A DNA stretch of 64,000 nt from the NCBI RefSeq assembly GCF_008274215.1, contig NZ_VTPS01000009.1, positions 46,682-110,681 on the forward strand, given 5' to 3'. Numbering within the stretch: position 1 is the stretch's first letter; each line of letters begins with the position of its first letter. The stretch is from Calorimonas adulescens (GTDB taxonomy: Bacteria > Bacillota > Thermoanaerobacteria > Thermoanaerobacterales > UBA4877). Of this stretch, positions 1 to 8,022 are shown in pieces. A model generated the notes under the pieces. That model had not been told where the DNA came from. It searched no databases and saw only the letters and a program-made list of their open reading frames with translations. The translations under genes and the position numbers were made by a program.

Positions 1-249
1 CGTACTTATCCCGGTACAATCCGTGGTACGGAGGAATGGGATGAAACCTACAAAATCCGTTCCGTAGTTGAAAAGTCAATCAACCATTTCAAAGACAGTT
101 TTTGCCTTGCCGGACGCAGAACCCAGAATGAAAAAACACTGCATGCTGATTTATTATTGGCCGGTATTACCCAGTTAATCACGGTTGTTGTTGCTGACCG
201 TATTCATAAACATGAATACATTCGCAGCCTGAAACCACTTATTGCATGA
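1..249 (+). CDS. Transposase, C-terminal part (cut by window edge)
   Basis: The reading frame is open from the first base and stops with TGA at 247-249, giving the last 82 residues of a protein. It reads like the C-terminal end of a DDE transposase of the IS5/IS1182 type: a Gly-Thr-x-x-Trp stretch followed by Tyr-x-x-Arg-x-x-Val-Glu-Lys, where the Glu is the usual position of the last catalytic acid, then a helical tail. The rest lies left of the window, so intactness cannot be judged. No clear terminal inverted repeat is seen in the 300 bases after the stop. It marks an insertion at or near the left part of the prophage. Confidence 0.7.
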   Translation, partial: RTYPGTIRGTEEWDETYKIRSVVEKSINHFKDSFCLAGRRTQNEKTLHADLLLAGITQLITVVVADRIHKHEYIRSLKPLIA

Positions 250-569
250 ACCATATTACATAGAAACTCATTGCATTTCCATATGCCTATATCCAATGGG
301 TTTATTTCCTGCGCCCATTTTTTCTGCCTGCATATATTAAGTCAAGCTTTCCATCCACTTTGAGCTTAAAAAATCAAGTTCTGTTGTTTTTAGACATTTT
401 CAGGCTCATCTGAATTTTTTGACCTACCTCATTTCGCAATTACTTAATTATTTTTAATACCGATTTAAAACCGATTTAAAACCAACAATAACGATCACCA
501 CCTTTTATTTTAAAGACACGTTATAACCCAATATGTCTTTTAAAACATAATTCCTCCTTAATAGCTTGT
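250..569. other. Non-coding stretch between transposase and lysogeny module
   Basis: No credible gene is seen here. The only structure noted is a short tandem direct repeat of CCGATTTAAAA at 462-483. Integrase, which would be expected near this end of a prophage, is absent. Confidence 0.5.
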
Positions 570-809
570 TTATAAAATAGCATGTCCCAATTCATGGGCG
601 CAAAATACGATTTGTGATTTCATGCTATATTTTAAATCAATGAATATGTAAGGGTCCTTATATGCTCTTAATATATACGTTTTTTTGGAAGGATGTAGTT
701 TACAAAAATTAATTTCTATACCCAACTTTTTAGCAATTTTGAAAGGATTTTTAGTGTTAAATGAGGCTTTAAGCACACTTGCCAAAGAAATTATTTCTGA
801 AAGAGCTAT
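570..809 (-). pseudogene. Truncated ImmA/IrrE-type metallopeptidase
   Basis: The minus-strand frame reads as the N-terminal half of an ImmA/IrrE peptidase: a helix, an NPFKIAKKLGI segment typical of the family, then the zinc-binding motif HELGH. A TAA follows four codons after the motif, so the downstream half with the third metal ligand is missing and the product should be inactive. The frame is open up to a TAA beside a strong SD (AGGGGGG). The nearest in-frame codon at good spacing is ATA (807-809), and the first usual start is TTG at 783-785, so the start codon may also have mutated. It lies directly downstream of a second, intact ImmA gene. Decay by deletion is the simplest reading. Confidence 0.7.
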
Positions 810-835
810 AGAATCCCCCCTTTATTTTTTAGTTA

Positions 836-1288
836 TTATTCTAAAATATTTAATAACCATTTTTTAGGTAGGTATAAAGCTCTTGCTATCTGTTCTATAG
901 TTAAGTCCTCAAAGTCTTTGTCAAATAAATTAATATTTAGCAATTTTAATGCAAAGTAATTAGCTTGTTTATCTAATTTACCTATATTAATAAGATTTTT
1001 ATTAAAAGCAGCATTATAAATGTCTACATGTATAATAGCATGAGCTAATTCATGCGCAAGTACAAATTTTTCATAATGAATATCTAAATCATTCCTGATA
1101 AAAACAATTTCCATACCGTCATAATTTCTATAATACAAAGCCTCGTTCCCTTGAAATAGGATATTTTCTTTTGGCAGTTTCTTAATAGTTATACATAACT
1201 CATCATATAACTCATAAATATTAAGGGTCTTATATAACTCAAACAAACCAGCAATAAAATCATCTATCCATTGGTATTTATTATTCAT
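836..1288 (-). CDS. ImmA/IrrE family metallopeptidase
   Basis: This 150-residue protein has the family hallmarks: HELAH (zinc-binding HExxH) near the middle and, about 30 residues later, a KQANYFAL segment in the place of the usual E-x-x-A-N-x-F-A helix. I chose ATG at 1286-1288 because GGAGG lies 5 bases upstream; a longer frame reaches 1303 without a ribosome site. In ICEBs1 and many Firmicute prophages, ImmA cleaves the neighbouring XRE repressor to trigger induction. The repressor gene lies just upstream on the same strand, which supports that role here by inference. It is probably cotranscribed with the repressor from the leftward promoter. Confidence 0.85.
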   Translation of the reverse strand: MNNKYQWIDDFIAGLFELYKTLNIYELYDELCITIKKLPKENILFQGNEALYYRNYDGMEIVFIRNDLDIHYEKFVLAHELAHAIIHVDIYNAAFNKNLINIGKLDKQANYFALKLLNINLFDKDFEDLTIEQIARALYLPKKWLLNILE

Positions 1289-1328
1289 AAGTGCCTCCAG
1301 CAATTAGATAGGATTTCGTCAGGTTTGT

Positions 1329-1907
1329 TTATTTCTTATATTTATAACTAATTAATTCTAATTGTCGTAAAAGTTCATTTGCAAAGTCAATTATTTCCTC
1401 GTCGCTCATTTTATTGATATCAAACCCACCGAATCCCATTATTGAAGGCTGCCCTAAAATGAACCTCATGGCTTCTTGCGGGGTTTTAAATTGTATTTCT
1501 TTATCAGTATCCCCATTTAATATATCACTTACTTTTATATTGAGAACCTTAGCAATAGAATTTAAAGTTTCAAGACTAGGATTATATCTTCCATTTTCAA
1601 CATCAGCTAAATATGAACGAGAAATATTAGCTTTATCTGCCAATTCTTGTTGAGTTAAACCTGCCTGTTTTCTGTATTTTTTAATATTAGCACCTATTTC
1701 CACATCTTTTATTTCTTCATGCCCTAAAAGATAGTCGGTTGTTACATTAAAATATTCGGCTATTTTCTTTAAAACCGTATAACTTGGATTTCGTGCACCA
1801 GTTTCATACATGCCAATCATAGAAGTTGTAACTCCTATTATTTTACCGAGTTCCTCTTGTGTCATTTTTCTGCTTAACCTTAATTCTTTTATTTTCTTTC
1901 CTACCAT
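1329..1907 (-). CDS. Prophage repressor with two XRE helix-turn-helix domains
   Basis: The 192-residue protein holds two Cro/C1-type HTH domains, at about residues 4-60 and 72-126. Each has the typical MTQEELG or LTQQELA turn and a YE/VENG recognition region. A C-terminal tail of about 65 residues has no catalytic Ser/Lys pair, so it is not a LexA-type self-cleaving repressor; ImmA is the likely antagonist. An SD (AGGGGGG) precedes the ATG. It is divergent from a Cro-like gene, with operator-like palindromes between them, so it very likely keeps lysogeny and regulates itself. A 46-bp copy of part of this gene lies far away at 13354-13399. Confidence 0.88.
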   Translation of the reverse strand: MVGKKIKELRLSRKMTQEELGKIIGVTTSMIGMYETGARNPSYTVLKKIAEYFNVTTDYLLGHEEIKDVEIGANIKKYRKQAGLTQQELADKANISRSYLADVENGRYNPSLETLNSIAKVLNIKVSDILNGDTDKEIQFKTPQEAMRFILGQPSIMGFGGFDINKMSDEEIIDFANELLRQLELISYKYKK

Positions 1908-1927
1908 ATCTTTAACACCCCCCTAAC

Positions 1928-2075
1928 AACTATTAGTTATATTATAACTAATAGTTATAATTAAATCAATCCAACTGATAGTGATAATTCAAGAAATAAA
2001 GAGCAAATAAAAGAAAATAGCTGATAAATTCTCACTATCAGTTGTAATTACTCTTGATAGATACAACTAATAGTG
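1928..2075. promoter_or_regulatory. Five repressor operators of the lysis-lysogeny switch
   Basis: Five copies of an 11-bp near-palindrome, AACTR(A/T)TAGTK, lie between the divergent genes: 1928-1938 and 1946-1956 (perfect AACTA-N-TAGTT), 1973-1983 (AACTGATAGTG), 2033-2043 (the exact reverse complement of the third) and 2065-2075 (AACTAATAGTG). Two sit inside or beside the leftward promoter and one inside the spacer of the rightward promoter. The layout fits cooperative binding by the two-HTH repressor and competition by the Cro-like protein. Binding is inferred from symmetry and position only. Confidence 0.75.
1941..1969 (-). promoter_or_regulatory. Leftward lysogeny promoter (repressor/ImmA)
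   Basis: On the minus strand, a -35 box TTGATT (1964-1969) and a perfect -10 box TATAAT (1941-1946) are separated by exactly 17 bases. The spacer contains the palindrome AACTAATAGTT (1946-1956), so repressor binding would block this promoter and give autoregulation. Confidence 0.75.
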
Positions 2076-2082
2076 TTATCAT
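2054..2082 (+). promoter_or_regulatory. Rightward early promoter
   Basis: The -35 box TTGATA (2054-2059) and -10 box TATCAT (2077-2082) are 17 bases apart. An operator copy (2065-2075) fills the spacer. The Cro-like gene starts 23 bases downstream, after an AAGGAGGG ribosome site. Confidence 0.72.
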
Positions 2083-2105
2083 TATAACTAAAAGGAGGGA
2101 AAATA

Positions 2106-2330
2106 ATGGCAAACCATATAACTAAGTTAAGGGAAAATGCAGGTTTTAAAACAGCTAAAATCGCGGCTGAAGCACTTGGCATCAGCAGTGGTATGATGTA
2201 TCAAATGGAAGGCGGTCATAAAAAACCAAGTCCAGAGCTTGCTATAAAAATGTCTAGTATATTTAAATGTACTCTGGAAGATATTTTTTTACCGTTTAAT
2301 ACAACTAATAGTTATAAAAAGATGGCTTGA
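2106..2330 (+). CDS. Cro-like XRE-family DNA-binding protein
   Basis: A 74-residue protein made of a single helix-turn-helix domain. The ITKLRENAGFKTAKIAAEALG start and the recognition helix around YQMEGGHKKPSPELAIKM match XRE/Cro proteins. It is the first rightward gene, has a strong AAGGAGGG ribosome site and is divergent from the repressor, so it is the likely Cro of this switch. The last codons contain a further perfect operator-type palindrome, AACTAATAGTT (2303-2313), encoding part of the TTNSYKK tail. Confidence 0.82.
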   Translation: MANHITKLRENAGFKTAKIAAEALGISSGMMYQMEGGHKKPSPELAIKMSSIFKCTLEDIFLPFNTTNSYKKMA

Positions 2331-2494
2331 ATCAACATCTCAATAAATTCATTGAAATAAAATCAAAAAATAAAGAAAGGAGTATTGATATTCAATTTGA
2401 TGTAAAACACCAGACAAGACTTGTCATATCAGCATTAGAAAGCATACTTGGATACCCCAAAAAACAACCGGAAGAAGCGGAGGCGAAAGCATGA
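2327..2494 (+). CDS. Small hypothetical early protein
   Basis: An open frame overlaps the end of the Cro-like gene and stops with TGA at 2492-2494, in ATGA overlap with the next gene. It could encode up to 55 residues from TTG at 2327, or about 34 from ATT at 2390, which has AAAGGAG at good spacing. The C-terminal part (HQTRLVISALESILGYPKK) looks like folded protein. Tight coupling to the excisionase-like gene supports reality; the start is uncertain and no family is recognised. Confidence 0.4.
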   Translation: MNQHLNKFIEIKSKNKERSIDIQFDVKHQTRLVISALESILGYPKKQPEEAEAKA

Positions 2495-2667
2495 AAGCTG
2501 CATTGACAGTAAAGGAATCAGCGGAATATCTCAATTGCAGTCAATGGTCGATGTATGAACTTATCTATAGAAAGAAGGTGAAACATTTCAGGATAGGGCG
2601 AAGGATATTGGTGCCTGTGAAAGAGCTTGATGAGTTCATAAATACCGGTGGAACAGAAAAGTATTGA
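2491..2667 (+). CDS. Excisionase-like HTH protein
   Basis: A 58-residue protein beginning MKAALTVKESAEYLNCS, the standard opening of the excisionase/MerR-like winged HTH family (HTH_17). The typical RIGRRILVPVKELDEFI end follows. GGAGG lies 7 bases before the ATG. Such proteins direct excision by the integrase or regulate early genes. No integrase is in the window, so a purely regulatory role is also possible. Confidence 0.8.
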   Translation: MKAALTVKESAEYLNCSQWSMYELIYRKKVKHFRIGRRILVPVKELDEFINTGGTEKY

Positions 2668-2712
2668 AGTAAATATCATCTGAAAGAATCGATGAAGCAA
2701 GGAGGTAAGAGG

Positions 2713-2931
2713 GTGAAAGAAATAAAGATCAATCTCACCAGAGATGAAATTGACAACGTATTAACTGCTACTCAGCGCCAAATCGAATACAAGCAAGAAG
2801 CATTGAAGTTATATCAAGATTTCGACCTTAGTGAAACATCCCAAAATTCGGTAATTGAAGAAATTAAATTGCTTGATTCCGCATATAAAAAGCTGTTTCA
2901 GGCACTACTTAAAGAGAAAAGAGGGCAGTAA
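2713..2931 (+). CDS. Conserved-type early phage protein, unknown function
   Basis: I chose the GTG at 2713 (AAGGAGG sits 7 bases upstream) over the upstream ATG at 2692, which has no ribosome site and contains the SD. The 72-residue product is charged and predicted to be helical (EIDNVLTATQRQIEYKQEALKLYQDF), with no recognised motif. It lies between the excisionase-like gene and another small helical protein, three bases from the next start, so they are clearly in one operon. Confidence 0.6.
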   Translation: MKEIKINLTRDEIDNVLTATQRQIEYKQEALKLYQDFDLSETSQNSVIEEIKLLDSAYKKLFQALLKEKRGQ

Positions 2932-2933
2932 TT

Positions 2934-3212
2934 ATGCTAAAGGAAGAATTAGAAAAAGAAATTAATAACATCACTCAACAACTTAATGAATGTAACCAAA
3001 TAATAGCCGAAGCCGTAGAAGCTACTAAAAAAACAGACAAGCTTCGAACAAGATTAAAAGAACTTATGGTTGAATACCTGAAAATAGATATAGTAAACAC
3101 CAAGCTAAAACCACTTTTCATCTTTCAGGGCAAAACAAAAGACCTTCTCAAAGAGCTCCAGCAAGAGCTTGAGAAGGCACAAAACCACTCACCCTCATTT
3201 TACCACTGGTAA
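2934..3212 (+). CDS. Small coiled-coil early protein, unknown function
   Basis: A 92-residue, highly charged protein whose first 50 residues have a heptad-like pattern suggesting a coiled coil. A second helical stretch (TKDLLKELQQELEKAQ) follows. No enzyme motif is seen. It follows the previous gene by two bases, so translation is probably coupled. I do not recognise the family. Confidence 0.6.
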   Translation: MLKEELEKEINNITQQLNECNQIIAEAVEATKKTDKLRTRLKELMVEYLKIDIVNTKLKPLFIFQGKTKDLLKELQQELEKAQNHSPSFYHW

Positions 3213-3238
3213 ATGAGGGAATCAAGGGAGAGAAAAAG

Positions 3239-3472
3239 ATGCCAGATAAAAACGTAAAGTTTAAAATCATACAAAACCTCGGAATCCTTTTCGCATCCTC
3301 AAAAGGCTGGAAAAAAGAGATTAATCTAATCAGCTGGGATGGTCGAGAACCTAAATACGATATCCGGGATTGGGACCCTGAACATAAAAGAATGAGTAAA
3401 GGTATTACATTGACAGCTGAAGAGCTGAAAAAGTTAAAGGAGATCCTGGATAATATGATTACTCTGATATAG
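3239..3472 (+). CDS. PC4/YdbC-family ssDNA-binding protein
   Basis: The 77 residues match the PC4-like YdbC family over their whole length: a beta strand FKIIQNLGILFAS, a Gly-Trp-Lys-Lys-Glu turn, the ISWDGREPKYDIRDW core, then a KRMSKGITL strand and a C-terminal helix (ELKKLKEIL). Family members bind single-stranded DNA as dimers and are common in phage and chromosomal loci of Firmicutes. Here it probably assists phage replication or transcription. AGGGAGAG lies before the ATG. Confidence 0.8.
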   Translation: MPDKNVKFKIIQNLGILFASSKGWKKEINLISWDGREPKYDIRDWDPEHKRMSKGITLTAEELKKLKEILDNMITLI

Positions 3473-3528
3473 ACGCAGAAACTGAACTTACTAAAGATGC
3501 GGTAAATAGCACAAAGATTTTAATTATT

Positions 3529-3690
3529 ATGATCAAAACAGAAGCAGGCCCTGTTTATGTAAATTACAACTATTATTGCTATCTTAAAAGATTAAAATTG
3601 GAATTTCGATTTAACACACCTCCATTACCTATAGGTTTATTCAAAAATAACGAACTTGTCGGGATTTTATGCCCGATAAAATTAAAGTAA
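3529..3690 (+). CDS. Small hypothetical phage protein, start uncertain
   Basis: The frame is open from 3454 to the TAA at 3688-3690, but the only ATG is at 3529, giving 53 residues with no evident ribosome site. The end, PPLPIGLFKNNELVGILCPIKLK, reads like a real folded C-terminus, and there are many aromatic residues early. The gene may be longer with an altered start, or a decayed 5' part. I do not recognise a family. Confidence 0.35.
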   Translation: MIKTEAGPVYVNYNYYCYLKRLKLEFRFNTPPLPIGLFKNNELVGILCPIKLK

Positions 3691-3712
3691 ATCAAGAGGA
3701 GAGGAAGAAACC

Positions 3713-4135
3713 ATGGATATCAATATTAAAATCGATGCGCCCGAATTAGCGGGTGCAATCCAATCCCTGGCTGCAGCTTTGATTAAACTGTCCAAACCAG
3801 TATCTGAATCCATTCCAACACCTGAACCGGAACCGACACCAATAGCACAATTTAAACCAGCACCAACAGCTGTCCCGACTACCCCTATATCAACATCACA
3901 ACCGATATCAGAACCGGTACCAATACCCGCACCCCCGACAATTGTTCCAACTACACCGCAGACATACACTATGGAACAACTGGCGGTAGCAGCTACACAG
4001 TTAGTCGATGCTGGTCGCAGAATGGAACTCGTGGCTTTGTTGAACAGCTTCGGTGTACAAGCACTCACCGCATTGCCCAAAGAACAATACGGCGCATTCG
4101 CTACAAAACTTCGAGAGATGGGGGCCAAAATATGA
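3713..4135 (+). CDS. Phage protein with Pro-rich linker, unknown function
   Basis: A 140-residue protein in three parts: a short N-terminal amphipathic segment, a long Pro/Thr/Glu linker at about residues 34-85 with PxPxP repeats, and a C-terminal helical domain (about 87-140, LAVAATQLVDAGRRMELVALL and ATKLREMGAKI). GAGGAGAGG precedes the ATG. It overlaps the DUF2800 gene by four bases (ATGA), so it probably works with that nuclease-like protein in DNA replication or recombination. The linker DNA is low in complexity and produces a false long minus-strand frame. Confidence 0.6.
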   Translation: MDINIKIDAPELAGAIQSLAAALIKLSKPVSESIPTPEPEPTPIAQFKPAPTAVPTTPISTSQPISEPVPIPAPPTIVPTTPQTYTMEQLAVAATQLVDAGRRMELVALLNSFGVQALTALPKEQYGAFATKLREMGAKI

Positions 4136-5304
4136 AAAATATCGAGGCCCAGGTCCCGGTAGCCGAACATGCTTTATTATCGGCCTCAGGGGCGCATAAG
4201 TGGCTGGTATGCACACCATCCGCAAGACTGGAAGAGACTTTTCCGGAGACCACAAGCGAATATGCGGAAGAAGGGAGATTAGCCCATCAAATTGCAGAGT
4301 TAAAACTTCGGAAGCACTTTATTGAACCCATGAAAGCTAAGACTTTTAACAACAAACTTAAAGAACTTAAAGAAAATCCTTTATTCCAGGAAGAAATGTT
4401 AAATCACGTGGATGAATACTTTAATTATGTTTACAAAATAGCACTTAATTATCCTTCAACACCCTATGTAACTATCGAAAAAAAGCTGGATTACAGCGCT
4501 TATGTTCCTGAAGGTTTCGGCACCGGAGACTGCATCATAATTGGTGGCGACACCCTTCACATAATTGATTTTAAATACGGAAAGGGGGTGCCTGTGTCAG
4601 CAGAAGACAATCCGCAAATGAAACTTTACGCACTGGGGGCTTTATCAGCCTATTCAATCCTGTATTCAATCAAAAAAGTGAAGATGTCTATAGTGCAACC
4701 CAGATTAGACAGCATTTCAGAATGGGAAATATCAGCAGCAGATTTGTTAGCCTGGGGTGAAAGTATCAAACCTATCGCACAAAAAGCCTTTAATGGCGAG
4801 GGAGATTATGTTCCCGGAGAACATTGTCGGTTTTGCCGGGCAAAAGCCCTATGCCGGGCCCGGGCAGAATTCAATATGAGTCTTGAGAGCTATAATATGA
4901 TGAAGCCCCCAATAATCTCGAATCAGGAAGTGGGAGAAATCCTGATAAAAGCTCAGGACCTGGTTAAGTGGGTTAAGGACCTTGAGGAATATGCTTTGTC
5001 AGAATGCTTGGCCGGCAATGATATACCCGGATGGAAAGCGATTGAAGGCCGAAGCGTAAGACAATTTACCGACCAAGAAGCAGCTTTTAAGGTACTCATG
5101 GCAAACGGCATAGATGAAGCCATGCTGTATGAACGTAAACCGTTAACCTTAGCAAGCGTTGAAAAGTTACTGGGGAAAGCAAAATTCAAAGAACTATTAG
5201 ACGCTTATGTAGAAACGCCGCCCGGAAAACCGACTTTAGTACCGGAAAGCGACAAACGAGAACCGATAAGACGCATAAGCGCAGAAGAAGATTTTAAAAG
5301 CTAA
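4132..5304 (+). CDS. DUF2800 protein, PD-(D/E)XK nuclease-like
   Basis: The 390-residue protein has the DUF2800 layout. An early Cys (WLVCTPSAR) and a C-x2-C-x5-C cluster (HCRFCRAKALC) near residue 240 resemble the split Fe-S cluster of Cas4/AddB nucleases. Candidate catalytic residues lie in EGRLAHQIAELK, GTGDCIII and IIDFKYGKG (the D-x-K pair). This supports a RecB-type exonuclease fold acting on phage DNA, though activity is inferred. It is translationally coupled to the gene before it and precedes the DUF2815 ssDNA-binding protein and DNA polymerase, the usual order in Gram-positive phages. Confidence 0.8.
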   Translation: MKNIEAQVPVAEHALLSASGAHKWLVCTPSARLEETFPETTSEYAEEGRLAHQIAELKLRKHFIEPMKAKTFNNKLKELKENPLFQEEMLNHVDEYFNYVYKIALNYPSTPYVTIEKKLDYSAYVPEGFGTGDCIIIGGDTLHIIDFKYGKGVPVSAEDNPQMKLYALGALSAYSILYSIKKVKMSIVQPRLDSISEWEISAADLLAWGESIKPIAQKAFNGEGDYVPGEHCRFCRAKALCRARAEFNMSLESYNMMKPPIISNQEVGEILIKAQDLVKWVKDLEEYALSECLAGNDIPGWKAIEGRSVRQFTDQEAAFKVLMANGIDEAMLYERKPLTLASVEKLLGKAKFKELLDAYVETPPGKPTLVPESDKREPIRRISAEEDFKS

Positions 5305-5333
5305 AAAATTATATGTAAAGGGGAAAAGTGAAA

Positions 5334-6032
5334 ATGAGCAAAAATAATCCACAGCATGTAGTAACCGGCAAAGTGAGACTTAGTTATGTGCATCTGTTTA
5401 CACCTTATGCGAGTAAACCAGGACAGGAACCAAAATATAGCGTTACGATTTTACTCCCGAAATCCGATATCGCGGCAAAACAGCGAATTGATGCAGCCAT
5501 CCAGGCAGCCATTCAGACTGGGATATCCTCCAAATGGAATGGTGTCAGACCCCCACAAATAGCAATACCCATCCATGACGGCGACGGGGTCCGGCCTTCT
5601 GACGGAATGCCTTTTGGCGAAGAATGCAAAGGGCACTGGGTATTTACGGCATCCTCCAAACAACCTCCACAGATAGTGGATTTACAGCTTAACCCGATTA
5701 TTAATCAAAGTGAAATCTATTCCGGCATTTATGCTAGAGTATCAATTCAATTCTTCCCTTACTCCAACAGCGGTAAAAAAGGTATCGGATGCGGCCTGGG
5801 CAATGTTCAGAAACTCGAAGACGGAGAACCGTTAGGTGGGCGCACCACCGTCGCTGACGATTTTGGCGACAGCACCGACATATACACCACGCAACAGATA
5901 CCTGCTTATACTCAACCAATACAACAAAATCAGCCGGTATATTCACAATTAAATACACAGCCAATTCCTTCGGCACCGCAAATTGACCCAATAACTGGTA
6001 TGCCGATTACCGGCCGAGTGATGGGCATATGA
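5334..6032 (+). CDS. DUF2815 single-stranded DNA-binding protein
   Basis: About 232 residues. The start VVTGKVRLSYVHLFTPYA and the KYSVTILLPKSD, ARVSIQFFPYSN and GIGCGLGNVQKLEDGEPLGG motifs identify DUF2815, a phage OB-fold single-strand DNA-binding family. A Gln/Pro-rich tail (about residues 180-220) replaces the acidic tail of many SSBs. The start may be ATG 5334 (10 bases after AAAGGGG) or GTG 5328 (4 bases after it); I prefer the ATG. The stop overlaps the polymerase start (ATGA). Confidence 0.82.
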   Translation: MSKNNPQHVVTGKVRLSYVHLFTPYASKPGQEPKYSVTILLPKSDIAAKQRIDAAIQAAIQTGISSKWNGVRPPQIAIPIHDGDGVRPSDGMPFGEECKGHWVFTASSKQPPQIVDLQLNPIINQSEIYSGIYARVSIQFFPYSNSGKKGIGCGLGNVQKLEDGEPLGGRTTVADDFGDSTDIYTTQQIPAYTQPIQQNQPVYSQLNTQPIPSAPQIDPITGMPITGRVMGI

Positions 6033-8017
6033 AACATCTATCAATCGACTTGGAAACCTTTAGCAGTATAGATATCAATAAAGCGGGACTGTACCGATAC
6101 GTACAGTCCCCCGATTTCCAAATATTGCTTTTTGCATTTGCCTTCGATGATGACCCTGTACAGGTAGTTGATCTGGCTCAGGGTGAAAAAATACCCCAAC
6201 ATGTCATATCCGCTCTGTGGGACCCAAATATTATCAAGCATGCCTATAATGCATCCTTTGAATGGTACTGCCTAAGCAAATTTTTCAGTATATCAAACCC
6301 GGAAGCATGGCTCCCCCAATGGCAGGATACCATGCTGCACGGCTTATATTGCGGTTACACAGCAGGCCTGGCAGCCACAGGCGCCGCACTAGGGCTGCCT
6401 GAAGATAAAAAGAAAATGAGCATCGGCCAGGCGCTTATCCGGACTTTTTGCGTGCCCTGCAAGCCCACAAAAAGCAACGGATACCGGACAAGGACGTTAC
6501 CACACCATGAACCTGAAAAGTGGAAATTATTCAAGCAGTATAACGTCCAGGATGTAGTGACTGAGCGGGAAATAGAACATAGGCTGTCTGCCTTTCCAGT
6601 GCCGGAGCAGGAACAAAAACTCTGGCGGCTGGATCAGCAGATAAATAATTATGGGGTTATGGTGGACCAGGATCTAATTGAAGGGGCTTTATATTGCAGT
6701 GAAAAAATTACAGATGAATTAATGAATGAGGCAATAAAGATTTCGGGCCTGGACAATCCCAAAAGTGTCCAGCAATTATCACAATGGCTCGAAGAGGAAA
6801 CCGAAGAAGAAATACCGAACCTGCAAAAAGATACTGTCAAAAATCTCATTAAAACTACCGAAGATGAAAAAGTTAAACGCATGTTAGAGATCCGCCAGGA
6901 GCTTTCCAAAACATCCGTGAAAAAATATACAGCCATGAAAGAAGCTGTATGCGACGACGGACGTATCCGAGGGCTATTACAATTTTACGGAGCCAACCGT
7001 ACTGGCCGATGGGCAGGCCGTCTCGTCCAGGTTCAGAACCTTCCTCGAAATTATCTTGAAACATTATCCCACGCCAGGGATTGTGTTAAATACAAAAAAG
7101 TAGACGCCCTGAAAATTGTATATGGCAGTATTCCGGATACCCTCTCGCAGCTCATTCGAACCGCTTTTATACCATCTCCTGGCCACATACTCATCGATGC
7201 GGATTTTAGTGCAATAGAAGCCCGGGTAGTCGCCTGGCTTGCCGGTGAACAATGGCGGCTTGATGTGTTCAACACCCATGGCAAAATCTATGAAGCCTCA
7301 GCATCCCAAATGTTCGGAGTTCCGATAGAAAAAATAGTAAAAGGTAACCCGGAATATGTCTTAAGGCAAAAAGGCAAAGTTGCGGAATTGGCTTTGGGTT
7401 ATCAGGGTTCCGTAGGTGCCCTTATCAAGATGGGTGCACTGAATATGGGACTAACCGAAGAAGAACTACCGGAGATTGTGCAACGGTGGAGATCCTCAAA
7501 CAAAAGGATTGTGGACCTCTGGTATGCAGTAGAAAATGCCGCTCTCAGTGTAATAAGGACTGGTCAACCTGTAGGTATAAAAAATCTGCTATTTGCCCGA
7601 GAAGGAAACTATAACACTGGCCAAGATTTCTTAACAATTACTTTGCCCAGTGGCCGAAAGTTATTTTATGTAAAACCGTTCATCGCACAAAACGACCGGG
7701 GCCAGGATGCGCTATATTACCACGGCATGAATCAAAATTCAAAAAAATGGGAAACAGTGTCTACTTACGGGGGTAAATTGGTAGAAAATATAACCCAAGC
7801 AGTTGCTCGGGATTGTCTGGCTGAAAGCCTAATGAGGCTTACTGCTGCCGGATACAAGATTGTTTTTCACGTACATGATGAAGTCGTGCTGGATGTGCCG
7901 GAAGAAAAGGCAGACCTTAACCAGGTATGTGAGATAATGGGGCAACCAATACCCTGGGCGCCAGGATTACCGCTTAAGGCTGATGGATTTATAACCAAAT
8001 ATTTCAGGAAAGATTAA
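6029..8017 (+). CDS. Phage family A DNA polymerase with 3'-5' exonuclease
   Basis: The 662-residue protein starts with a DnaQ-like exonuclease (HLSIDLETFS is Exo I; NASFEWYCL and YNVQDVVTE follow). It ends with a polymerase domain holding motif A DFSAIEARVVAWLAGE, motif B around RQKGKVAELALGYQGSVGAL and motif C HVHDEVVLDVPEE. The size fits T7-like phage Pol I enzymes lacking a 5' nuclease. It is the replicative polymerase of the phage and is translationally coupled to the DUF2815 SSB. It appears intact. Confidence 0.93.
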   Translation: MKHLSIDLETFSSIDINKAGLYRYVQSPDFQILLFAFAFDDDPVQVVDLAQGEKIPQHVISALWDPNIIKHAYNASFEWYCLSKFFSISNPEAWLPQWQDTMLHGLYCGYTAGLAATGAALGLPEDKKKMSIGQALIRTFCVPCKPTKSNGYRTRTLPHHEPEKWKLFKQYNVQDVVTEREIEHRLSAFPVPEQEQKLWRLDQQINNYGVMVDQDLIEGALYCSEKITDELMNEAIKISGLDNPKSVQQLSQWLEEETEEEIPNLQKDTVKNLIKTTEDEKVKRMLEIRQELSKTSVKKYTAMKEAVCDDGRIRGLLQFYGANRTGRWAGRLVQVQNLPRNYLETLSHARDCVKYKKVDALKIVYGSIPDTLSQLIRTAFIPSPGHILIDADFSAIEARVVAWLAGEQWRLDVFNTHGKIYEASASQMFGVPIEKIVKGNPEYVLRQKGKVAELALGYQGSVGALIKMGALNMGLTEEELPEIVQRWRSSNKRIVDLWYAVENAALSVIRTGQPVGIKNLLFAREGNYNTGQDFLTITLPSGRKLFYVKPFIAQNDRGQDALYYHGMNQNSKKWETVSTYGGKLVENITQAVARDCLAESLMRLTAAGYKIVFHVHDEVVLDVPEEKADLNQVCEIMGQPIPWAPGLPLKADGFITKYFRKD

Positions 8018-8022
8018 ATCGC

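Noticed and set aside
3682..4170. Long minus-strand frame opposite the Pro-rich protein
   Set aside because: It is the Gly/Val-rich shadow of the PxP-rich coding strand and has no ribosome site.
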